Source: Thermoguttaceae bacterium
Lineage (GTDB): Bacteria; Planctomycetota; Planctomycetia; Pirellulales; Thermoguttaceae
DNA length: 64,000 bases
Direction: 5' to 3'
NCBI GenBank assembly: GCA_017550965.1
Contig: JAFZNK010000240.1
Location: forward strand, 1 to 64,000
The translations under genes were made by a program, and so were the position numbers. The stretch's first letter is position 1. Each line of letters begins with the position of its first letter. This document shows, piece after piece, positions 18,805-25,600 of the stretch. The notes beneath the pieces were generated by a model. The model was given only the letters and a program-made list of their open reading frames with translations. It made no database searches and was not told the DNA's origin.

Positions 18805-18850
18805 CGCCGGGATTTCGTCGAGAAATTCCGGCGTTTTTTATTGGAAAAAA
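18805..18850 (+). terminator. Rho-independent terminator between the two PTPS-like genes
   Basis: CGCCGGGATTT pairs with AAATTCCGGCG (11 bp, one G-T wobble) followed by TTTTTTATT. Confidence 0.75.
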
Positions 18851-18867
18851 GTTGCGAGCGATTTCGT

Positions 18868-18896
18868 TTGCAATTGAACGTCGTCTGATTTATAAT
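18868..18896 (+). promoter_or_regulatory. Strong promoter for the second PTPS-like gene
   Basis: TTGCAA, 17 nt, TATAAT, 90 nt upstream of the start codon. Confidence 0.75.
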
Positions 18897-18901
18897 GACC
18901 C

Positions 18902-18954
18902 TGTGCGGGGCGTCAGGCCCTGAAAAACATATACGAGCAGGGACGCTCTTTTAG
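18902..18954 (+). other. Structured 5' leader (possible riboregulator)
   Basis: Between the promoter and the start at 18986, GCGTC...GACGC encloses CCTG...CAGG with a bulge and a loop beginning AAAAACATATACGAG, then CTTTTAG. It is more structured than a typical leader. I could not match it to a known riboswitch class (preQ1 and THF classes compared from memory). Confidence 0.3.
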
Positions 18955-18985
18955 TTTTACCAAAAGGTTGTCCCGGAGGCTTGTT

Positions 18986-19492
18986 ATGTTTGGTTTGTCC
19001 TACCCCGTTTATTATTCTGTTTGTCTTAAGGGTCCTCAGTTCCGGTTTCGCACGGAACACGCGACTTTTTTTGAGGCGTCGGATCGTTATTTAGCCCCGG
19101 AGAATCTTCATCCTCACGAATATCGTGCAAGAATTACGATCGAAGGACCGCCCGACATGACGGGGCGAGTGATTGATTTCACGGCTCTGGAAAAAGCTTT
19201 TCAGGACGTTCTCAACGCTTGGGACGGCAGAGTTATTTTGCACAAGAAATACGAACTTGACCCCGCGTTGCGTCGTCAGTACAAGAAGCAGAAGAGGCTT
19301 TACCTCGAAAAGAACAATCCCACGTCCGAGTTGATTGCCGGCATGATTCTTGACGATCTCATTGATCTTTTGGAAAAGAGAAAGGCCGTTCCCAGGTCCT
19401 CGCTTGACGATTACTCCTATACGCTTCGCCTGATTGAAAAACCGGGCCATTTTGCCGTCGAAGCGTCGACGGGGGGACGTTTCGACTCTTGA
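18986..19492 (+). CDS. 6-pyruvoyl-tetrahydropterin synthase/QueD-like protein, paralogue 2
   Basis: Start at ATG 18986, preceded by GGAGG at 7 nt. 168 aa. Family features: FRTEHATFF (His25), LHPHEY (His42, His44), the core IEGPPDMTGRVIDFTALEKAF, and NNPTSELIAGMILDDL, matching the PTPS NPTSE motif more closely than its paralogue. As there, no Cys sits before the HxH pair. An insertion of lysine-rich residues (KKYELDPALRRQYKKQKR) separates the core from the NPTSE segment. It has its own promoter and leader, so it is separately regulated. The reaction is not certain. The next gene is convergent, only 13 nt away. Confidence 0.75.
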   Translation: MFGLSYPVYYSVCLKGPQFRFRTEHATFFEASDRYLAPENLHPHEYRARITIEGPPDMTGRVIDFTALEKAFQDVLNAWDGRVILHKKYELDPALRRQYKKQKRLYLEKNNPTSELIAGMILDDLIDLLEKRKAVPRSSLDDYSYTLRLIEKPGHFAVEASTGGRFDS

Positions 19493-19505
19493 TCGCGCCG
19501 ATTGT

Positions 19506-20831
19506 TTAAAACGCGTAAAGCGCTTCGACGCCAAGACAAAGCTGAGCTTTTTTGTCGCGAGCCGTTCCAAATTTATCGACGTTGCACGTGTCGAATCGGA
19601 GTTCCGGACGAATCGAGAGTCGTTCGATTTCCATGGGCGTGTAGCCGACGCCGACGGCGAAGCCGAAATCGTCGACGTGATATAGGCCGCCTTCCATGAG
19701 TCGGCGCCATTCGACGCGCGCGCCGAATTTCCAGGAATCGTCGACCGCGTAATAAACGTGTTGTCCTAATACAAAAGAATTGACGTCGCGCGGGCCGACA
19801 TCTTCGTTGACGTAGTCGGCCGTCGTGACGAACGTCCATTGGTCGTCGGGCGCGTATTCGAAAATCAGCGAGTGAAAACTGCCGCAATTCTTAAAACGCG
19901 CGCCGTTTCTCAAGCGCCGATCGACGTAATCTCCGGCGGCGACCGAATAGGTTAGCGACGTCGTTTCCGTCGCCGTCCACTTAAAACTTCCGATTACGAG
20001 ACTTCCGCCTGAACGGAGGCTGAACCCCTGGTCCATGCCGTCGACAAGCCCTACCGTCGCCGAAAGATTCTCAATTCCCGAATATGTCAGAAAGCCGCCG
20101 GTTACGGTCGCGGGCTGAACGTCGCTCGACAGACCGAGCGAATAGAAGAAACGTTTGTCGGCGCGACGGTTCTCGTATCCGAACGGCGCTAAAAAATGCC
20201 CCACCGCAAACGTCCAGTCGTTGTACGCGACCGATCCGTACAACTGCGGCATGGCGAATCCGTAAGTCGGCTCGCCCGATCTGTTATGCCCGGTATGCCA
20301 TCGTTCGTCGAGGCCGCGTTCGACGCGAAACAGCCTCGAATCTTCGCCGAACATAAAATCGAACCCATAGCCCCAATCGAAAGGTTTTCCATCCGTTTCC
20401 GGTTCTTTTAAAGCCGCTATGTACGCGCCGTTAAGCGCGAATCCGCTTTCGGAGCCCGCGCTGATTCCGCCGTTGTAGCAGGCGCCGTATGTGTTGGCAA
20501 AACAGCCGCCGTTGACGTACCCGCTGACTTGCGTTTTTCTCCCCGCCCTCGTCTGATCTAACGACGTAACGTCGATGAAGCCGTCCCCTGTCTTTAAGGC
20601 GCAATCGACGAAAACGGCGACGGCGCCTAACGCGCATAGTAAAACCGCCAAATCGTCGTCATCGTCTTTGTACAGACTTCTCTCGGCGCTATTGGGATCG
20701 CTGTCGGCGTGAGTCCAGTCGCGACTTTGCGCTTGCGCGACGTTTTCCCAACAGTTGCCGACGGCGGTTAATAGAACGACGACAAACGCAAGGAGTCGAC
20801 TTCTGAGAAAGAGATCCTTTTTCCGAGGCAT
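19506..20831 (-). CDS. Outer-membrane beta-barrel porin, BBP2/OmpL-like (paralogue A)
   Basis: 441 aa. The N-terminus is MPRKKDLFLRSRLLAFVVVLLTAV with cleavage near AQA-QS. The mature part is rich in alternating aromatic/polar strands: QVSGYVNGGCFANT, FDWGYGFDFMFGEDSRLFRVERGLDE, YGFAMPQLYGSVAYNDWTFAVGHF, and ends in Phe (VEALYAF), the usual BAM signal. FMFGEDSR and YGFAMPQ recur in all four paralogues here. The family is the planctomycete putative beta-barrel porin-2 (OmpL-like). Probable role: passive outer-membrane channel; solute unknown. Confidence 0.85.
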   Translation of the reverse strand: MPRKKDLFLRSRLLAFVVVLLTAVGNCWENVAQAQSRDWTHADSDPNSAERSLYKDDDDDLAVLLCALGAVAVFVDCALKTGDGFIDVTSLDQTRAGRKTQVSGYVNGGCFANTYGACYNGGISAGSESGFALNGAYIAALKEPETDGKPFDWGYGFDFMFGEDSRLFRVERGLDERWHTGHNRSGEPTYGFAMPQLYGSVAYNDWTFAVGHFLAPFGYENRRADKRFFYSLGLSSDVQPATVTGGFLTYSGIENLSATVGLVDGMDQGFSLRSGGSLVIGSFKWTATETTSLTYSVAAGDYVDRRLRNGARFKNCGSFHSLIFEYAPDDQWTFVTTADYVNEDVGPRDVNSFVLGQHVYYAVDDSWKFGARVEWRRLMEGGLYHVDDFGFAVGVGYTPMEIERLSIRPELRFDTCNVDKFGTARDKKAQLCLGVEALYAF

Positions 20832-20909
20832 TGTCGTCTACCATGTCGGGAACGGTCGGCGCCGGAACGTCGACCGCGAGGCGTCGACGTCGATAAAAAC
20901 CGAATTTAC

Positions 20910-20967
20910 AAAAAATCCCCGACGGAGACAAAGGAGAGGAGCCGCTAGGGCGAGACTCCGTCGGGGA
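20910..20967 (-). terminator. Conserved leader hairpin with T-run upstream of porin A (attenuator candidate)
   Basis: On the minus strand CTCCGTCGGGGA pairs with TCCCCGACGGAG (12 bp perfect, loop of about 28 nt, partly conserved) and is followed by TTTTTT. It lies between the promoter at 20994-21022 and the start at 20831, so it is inside the mRNA leader. A near copy precedes porin B. Confidence 0.75.
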
Positions 20968-20993
20968 CGCCTTCCAAGGAGAAAGACGCCGTC

Positions 20994-21022
20994 ATTCTAG
21001 GAAATACGATCCCCGAAGTCAA
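20994..21022 (-). promoter_or_regulatory. Promoter of porin A
   Basis: TTGACT, 17 nt, TAGAAT on the minus strand; spacer and flank are nearly identical to the porin B promoter at 22640-22668. Confidence 0.75.
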
Positions 21023-21059
21023 GAGCGGTTTTGCAAAGCGTCGTCGCAGGCGTCGACGA

Positions 21060-21105
21060 AACAAAAACAGCCGGAATTAACGCGAAATTCCGGCGTTTTC
21101 TTTTA
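21060..21105. terminator. Terminator downstream of porin B
   Basis: GCCGGAATT...AATTCCGGC with T-runs on both sides (minus strand CTGTTTTTG; plus strand GTTTTCTTTT). Confidence 0.65.
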
Positions 21106-21153
21106 CGGTTTCTGGAAGAAACGGAACCTGGTCCAACCGAACAAATCCCGGAG

Positions 21154-22473
21154 TCAGAAGGAGTAAAGCGCTTCGACGCCAAGACAAAGCTGGGCTTTTT
21201 TGTCGCAATTACCCCCGTATTTGCCGACGTTGCACGTGTCGAATCGGAGTTCCGGACGAATCGAGAGTCGTTCGATTTCCATGGGCGTATAGCCGACGCC
21301 GACGGCGAAGCCAAAATCGTCGACGTGAATCGAACCGCCCTCCATGAGTCGGCGCCATTCGACGCGCGCGCCGAATTTCCAGGAGTCGTCAACCGCGTAA
21401 TAGACGTGCTGGCCGAGGCCCGCTATGTTGACGTCGCGCGGACCGACGTCTTCGTTGACGTAGTCGGCCGTCGTGGCGAACGTCCATTGGTCGTCGGGCG
21501 CGTATTCGAAAAACAGGGTGTGAAAACTGCCGTGTCCCTTGTGACGTTGACCGTTTTCCAAACGTCGGTCGCAATAATCTCCGGCGGCAAACGAATAGGA
21601 CAGCGTCGTCGTTTCCGTCGGCCTCCACTCAAAATTGCCGATAAGGAGACTCCCCCCCGCCCGGTCGCTGAACCCCTGATCCATGCCGTTGACGAACCCG
21701 ACGGTCGTTGTAAAACTCTCGATTCCCGAATAAGTCAGGAGTCCGCCCGTCATCGTCGCGGGCTGAATATCGGTCGACAGACTGTTCGTGAAGAAGAACC
21801 GCTCGTCAGCGCGGGCGCTCTCGTATCCAAACGGCGCGTTAAAATGGCCCGCGGTAAACGTCCATTTGTTGTACGCCACCGATCCGTATAACTGCGGCAT
21901 GGCGAATCCGTACGTCGGATCGCCCGCGCGGTTATGTCCGGTGTACCAGCGTTCGTCGAGTCCGTGTTCGACGCGCAATTGCCTGGAATCTTCGCCGAAC
22001 ATAAAGTCGACGCCGAATCCCCAGTCGAAAGGTTTTCCGTCCGTTTCCGGCTCTTTCAACGCCGCTATATACGCGCCGTTAAGGGAGAATCCGCTTTCGG
22101 AGTCCGCGTTGATTCCGCCGTTGTAGTCCGCCCCGAACGTGTTGGCGTAGAAGGCGCCGTTGACGTAGCCGCTGATCTGAGTTTTTCTTCCCGCCTTCGT
22201 CTGATCTAACGCCGTAACGTCGACAAAGCCGCCCCCTACCTTTTCGGCGGAAGATTTGGCGAAGGCGCCGACGAAACCTATCGCGCACAGAATAGAATCG
22301 AAAGACAGATCGTCGTCGTTGTCCAGACTTCTCCCGGCGCTATTGGGATCGCTGTCGGCGTGAGTCCAGTCGTACGCGAGAGTCGGCGAGGCGTGATTCC
22401 AACAGGCGGCGGTTAACAGAACGGCGACAAACGCAAGGAGTCGGCTGAGAAAGAGATCCTTTTTCCGGGGCAT
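21154..22473 (-). CDS. Outer-membrane beta-barrel porin, BBP2/OmpL-like (paralogue B)
   Basis: Start at ATG 22473; it matches the start of paralogue A (MPRKKDLFLSRLLAFVAVLLTA), while the longer frame upstream is leader sequence. 439 aa. It is almost collinear with A, including KTQISGYVNGAFYANTFGAD, FMFGEDSRQLRVEHGLDERW, YGFAMPQLYGSVAYNKWTFT and terminal Phe (VEALYSF). Nucleotide identity with A is very high over the last third, suggesting recent duplication or gene conversion. It has a promoter and attenuator-like leader of its own. Confidence 0.85.
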   Translation of the reverse strand: MPRKKDLFLSRLLAFVAVLLTAACWNHASPTLAYDWTHADSDPNSAGRSLDNDDDLSFDSILCAIGFVGAFAKSSAEKVGGGFVDVTALDQTKAGRKTQISGYVNGAFYANTFGADYNGGINADSESGFSLNGAYIAALKEPETDGKPFDWGFGVDFMFGEDSRQLRVEHGLDERWYTGHNRAGDPTYGFAMPQLYGSVAYNKWTFTAGHFNAPFGYESARADERFFFTNSLSTDIQPATMTGGLLTYSGIESFTTTVGFVNGMDQGFSDRAGGSLLIGNFEWRPTETTTLSYSFAAGDYCDRRLENGQRHKGHGSFHTLFFEYAPDDQWTFATTADYVNEDVGPRDVNIAGLGQHVYYAVDDSWKFGARVEWRRLMEGGSIHVDDFGFAVGVGYTPMEIERLSIRPELRFDTCNVGKYGGNCDKKAQLCLGVEALYSF

Positions 22474-22510
22474 TGTCGTCTGCTGTGTCGTGGATGATCG
22501 GCGCTGAAAC

Positions 22511-22536
22511 GTCGACCGCGAGGCCTCGCGGTCGAC
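22511..22536. promoter_or_regulatory. 26-nt perfect palindrome in the porin B leader
   Basis: GTCGACCGCGAGG joined directly to its reverse complement, 38 nt before the ATG and after the attenuator hairpin. The corresponding place upstream of porin A is a degenerate version. It could be a protein operator or an mRNA stem. Confidence 0.6.
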
Positions 22537-22555
22537 AAAAACTCCTTTTACAAAT

Positions 22556-22613
22556 AAAAATCCCCGACGGAGACGAAAGGAGAGGAGCCACCGCGGCAAG
22601 ACTCCGTCGGGGA
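22556..22613 (-). terminator. Conserved leader hairpin with T-run upstream of porin B (attenuator candidate)
   Basis: The same 12-bp stem as at 20910-20967 (CTCCGTCGGGGA/TCCCCGACGGAG), followed on the minus strand by TTTTTATTTG. It lies about 83 nt before the ATG and after the promoter. Confidence 0.75.
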
Positions 22614-22639
22614 CGTCTTCCAGGGAGAAAGACGCCGTC

Positions 22640-22668
22640 ATCTTAGGAAATACGATCGCCGACGTCAA
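22640..22668 (-). promoter_or_regulatory. Promoter of porin B
   Basis: TTGACG, 17 nt, TAAGAT on the minus strand. Confidence 0.75.
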
Positions 22669-22705
22669 GACCGATTGCCCAACGCGTCGTCGCGGACGTC
22701 GGCGA

Positions 22706-22750
22706 ATCAAAAACCGCCGGAACTTACGCGAAATTCCGGCGGTTTCTTTT
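22706..22750. terminator. Terminator downstream of porin C
   Basis: AAACCGCCGGAA pairs with TTCCGGCGGTTT (12 bp); T-rich on both flanks. It separates porin C from the porin B promoter. Confidence 0.75.
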
Positions 22751-22799
22751 ACGATTTCTGGGGAAGACGGAAGCGGATCCAGTCGAACAAACCCAAACG

Positions 22800-24050
22800 T
22801 CAGAAGGAGTAAAGCGCGTCGACGCCCAGGCAAAGCTGGAATTTCTTATTGCCGCCGCAGCCGTAAGTACGGGCGTCGCTCGCGTCGAATCGGACTTCCG
22901 GTCGAACCGACAAGCGTTCGAAATTGTCCGGGGTCCAGTTGGCGCCGACGGTCAGGTCGAAATAATTGACGGCGCGCAAGCCGGCCGTCTTATTGCGCAA
23001 CCATTCGGCGCGCGTTCCGACTTTCCAGTCGGAATTAACGTCGTAGTAGACGTGATACCCCGCGATGATCATATCGACGTCGATTCCTCCTTCGTCGTCG
23101 ACGTTTTCATAATCGAGAGTCGTTACGAACGTCCACGGATCGTCCGGTTTAAGCTCGACGACGAGCGAATGCAAATTCCCGGACGTGTGTCTCCAGCGAC
23201 GGTCGACAAAATCCCCGACGCCAAGCGAGTAGGTAATGGACGCTTCTTCTCTCGGCGACCAGACGACGTTGCCGACAAGAACGCTGCCCCCCGCGTCGCC
23301 GCTAAACCCCTGATCGACGCCGTTGACAAGCCCGACCGACGTCGTGAAATTCTCGAATCCGGAGTACGTCAACAAACCGCCCGTCGCCGTTCCGGGAAGC
23401 GCGTCGAACTCCAGACCGGTCGAGTAGAAGAACCGCTCGTCGGCGCGACAGCTTTCGTATCCGAAGGGCGCGTAGAAATGCCCGCCGGTAAAGGACCAGT
23501 TGTTGTACGCGACGGTCGCGTTGACTTGCGGCATGGCGAAACCGTAGTTATGACCTGTGTCCCATTTTTCGTCGAGACCGTGTTCGACGCGGAGAAAACG
23601 CGAATCTTCGCCGAACATGAAGTCGACGCCCATGCCCCAGTCGAATCCGTTTCCGTTCGTCTGCGCTTCTTTGGCGACGGCTATATACGCGCCGTTAAGC
23701 GACAGGCCGCTTTCAGAGCCCGCGAAGACTCTGTTTTGATCCGCGCCGTACGTGTTGGAGTAAAAACCGCCGTTCACGTACCCGTCGTATTGTATCTTTC
23801 TAAAAAAGCCCGGCGACTCCCACGAGGTAAAGTTCAACGAGTCGAAATTATTCGTCGCCGCGCTTTCGGCGCGTTCCTTTTCGAGTTCCTGCTCCTCTCC
23901 GAACGTGAGGATGACTTCTTCGTCCTGATCGTCCGAGGAGTATACGACCGGACTGTCGGCGGCATGAGACGCGCCGGAGACGACTCCCATGAAAAAGATT
24001 GCGAACGCCAGACGTCGCTTCTTAGAAAAGAGGCTTATTTCTTTGCGCAT
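22800..24050 (-). CDS. Outer-membrane beta-barrel porin, BBP2/OmpL-like (paralogue C)
   Basis: Start at ATG 24050 with GGAGTAAA upstream, giving the signal peptide MRKEISLFSKKRRLAFAIFF... cleaved near SHA-AD. 416 aa. An acidic linker follows the signal peptide (DDQDEEVILTFGEEQELEKE). The barrel then starts at IQYDGYVNGGFYSNTYGAD, with FMFGEDSRFLRVEHGLDEKW, YGFAMPQVNATVAYNNWSFT and a final Phe (VDALYSF). It is more diverged than A and B and lacks their leader. Function inferred as an outer-membrane pore. Confidence 0.85.
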   Translation of the reverse strand: MRKEISLFSKKRRLAFAIFFMGVVSGASHAADSPVVYSSDDQDEEVILTFGEEQELEKERAESAATNNFDSLNFTSWESPGFFRKIQYDGYVNGGFYSNTYGADQNRVFAGSESGLSLNGAYIAVAKEAQTNGNGFDWGMGVDFMFGEDSRFLRVEHGLDEKWDTGHNYGFAMPQVNATVAYNNWSFTGGHFYAPFGYESCRADERFFYSTGLEFDALPGTATGGLLTYSGFENFTTSVGLVNGVDQGFSGDAGGSVLVGNVVWSPREEASITYSLGVGDFVDRRWRHTSGNLHSLVVELKPDDPWTFVTTLDYENVDDEGGIDVDMIIAGYHVYYDVNSDWKVGTRAEWLRNKTAGLRAVNYFDLTVGANWTPDNFERLSVRPEVRFDASDARTYGCGGNKKFQLCLGVDALYSF

Positions 24051-24242
24051 TGCCGCTTTACTCCATTCCGTTGGTCTCTTGAAATGCGTTGACATTAACG
24101 GCGCGACTCCGTCTTCCCGTGACAGACTGCCGTCTCTCGTCACTATCGGCTGTTGCGGGCGTTTTCATGAGGGAATTTGGTTCGAAGGAAAATATTGGGG
24201 CAATTTGCGCCGAGCAATTTCTTCAAAGCGTTATTTGGCGTT

Positions 24243-24285
24243 TAAGGGGGTAAATTTTGCAATTTTGTAAAAAAATACCCCCTTA
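24243..24285. promoter_or_regulatory. Inverted repeat TAAGGGGGTA ... TACCCCCTTA
   Basis: Perfect 10-bp arms around a 23-nt A/T-rich centre in the divergent region 24051-24436. It may be an operator or a hairpin; nothing in the sequence names the binding protein. No other feature is visible in this gap except the promoter at 24380. Confidence 0.45.
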
Positions 24286-24379
24286 ACTTGCAAATAACGA
24301 TCGCTTCTTCACCCGCGATTGTCGTAAAACCACAAGAGTCTGACCTTCGTCGGTTGGAGTACTTTTTATCGCGCGGGAC

Positions 24380-24409
24380 TTGACGCCAATTCTTTTCTCA
24401 TACTATAAT
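24380..24409 (+). promoter_or_regulatory. Promoter of the Rpn-like gene
   Basis: TTGACG, 18 nt, TATAAT, 27 nt before the start codon at 24437. Confidence 0.75.
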
Positions 24410-24436
24410 TGTAGTAGCAATGATGGAGGAAAGGCA

Positions 24437-25315
24437 ATGTCTTCCGAAGAAACAACCAAACGCGGTTCCAAAGACAGCGTTTTTTGCGATTTGTTCAGCG
24501 ACGAGTCGTACGTTTTTCAGTTATATAAGGACCTTCATCCGGAAGATCAAGACGCGGACGCGCGGGACGTATGCGTAAGAACGATTAAATCGACGTTTAT
24601 CAATGCGCTTTACAACGATCTTGGCTTTACGGTTGGAGACAAATACGTTCTGCTTGTCGAAGCGCAAAGCGTCTGGGATCGCAACATTCCAATGCGTATG
24701 CTGTTCTATCTTTCGGAAACGTACAAACGGTATCTCGCCGACACGAATCAGCCCATTCATTCCAAAAAACTTCTCAACGTGCCAAAGCCGGATCTTTACG
24801 TCGTATACAGCGGCGACGAAGACGTTCCGGACGTCGTTTCCTTCAAGGAGACCTACTTTAGCGGCGTGTGTTCGTTCGAACTTGAAGTTAACGTCCTTAA
24901 AACGGCTGACGTCGGAACTATTTACGGACAATACGTCGGTTTTTGCAAGGTATACGACGAACAACGGAAACATCATGGAAACGGCGTTGAATGCGCGAAG
25001 GAAACGATACGTATTTGCATCGAAAAAGGCTACCTTGTCAGGTATCTCAACGAGCATAAAAAGGAGGTGATTACCATGCTAGACGAACTCTTCAACGAAG
25101 AAGCGCTCCAAAAAGCGTATATTCAGGAAGAAAAACAGGAAAGTCTGGAACAGGGACGCGCGGAAGGACGCGCGGAAGGACGCGCGGAAGGACGCGAAGA
25201 AGGACGGAAGGAGGGAATGGAAATGACGATCAACCTTCTGATCCAAGCGGGGTTCTCTCCTGAAGCGATCAACAAGGCGCTGAATCCGGAAGGCGGAGCG
25301 TCCGCGACGTTTTGA
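24437..25315 (+). CDS. Rpn/PD-(D/E)XK nuclease-family protein
   Basis: Start at ATG 24437; GGAGGAAAGG lies 4 nt upstream. 292 aa. Family landmarks: FINALYNDLGF, the nuclease core LLVEAQSVWDRNIPMRMLFYLSETY and the PxPD-type motif VPKPDLYVVY. The region FELEVNVLKTAD and a helical C-terminal half follow. Just before the end there is a tract of GRAEGRAEGRAE repeats, a hallmark of these Rpn/PDDEXK_2 proteins, and a short C-terminal NLLIQAGFSPEAI helix. E. coli Rpn proteins promote RecA-independent recombination. Often amplified in gut bacteria. It has its own promoter. Confidence 0.8.
   Translation: MSSEETTKRGSKDSVFCDLFSDESYVFQLYKDLHPEDQDADARDVCVRTIKSTFINALYNDLGFTVGDKYVLLVEAQSVWDRNIPMRMLFYLSETYKRYLADTNQPIHSKKLLNVPKPDLYVVYSGDEDVPDVVSFKETYFSGVCSFELEVNVLKTADVGTIYGQYVGFCKVYDEQRKHHGNGVECAKETIRICIEKGYLVRYLNEHKKEVITMLDELFNEEALQKAYIQEEKQESLEQGRAEGRAEGRAEGREEGRKEGMEMTINLLIQAGFSPEAINKALNPEGGASATF
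25154..25213 (+). repeat. 12-bp coding repeat in the Rpn-like gene
   Basis: Four tandem copies of GGACGCGCGGAA (the last degenerate), encoding the GRAE repeat. The unit keeps frame, so copy number could vary without breaking the gene. Confidence 0.75.
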
Positions 25316-25505
25316 CGAAAAATTAAACGGCGCAACACGTCGGCATTATTTTTCCGTCTCTTTCTACACGCTAAAACGCGCGAGGGCTTATAGGAGCGCA
25401 TCATGCGGTCGGATCCTTTTGATCGGGACTTCGCTTGATTTTACCGTGGATCTTTCGCAATCGGAGACTCGTTAGGCGCAAGAGTTACGATCGTCTCCCC
25501 ATAGG

Positions 25506-25542
25506 CCGCGTCCGGCGTTTTCAGACGTCGGACGCGGTTTTT
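25506..25542 (+). terminator. Rho-independent terminator
   Basis: CCGCGTCCGGCG pairs with CGTCGGACGCGG (one wobble), followed by TTTTT. It lies in the gap 25316-25600 between the Rpn-like and hydrolase-like genes. Confidence 0.75.
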
Positions 25543-25600
25543 GCGATTCCAAAGGCGTCCTTCTTTTTAATTGACTATTAGAGACAAACAAACAACAGCT

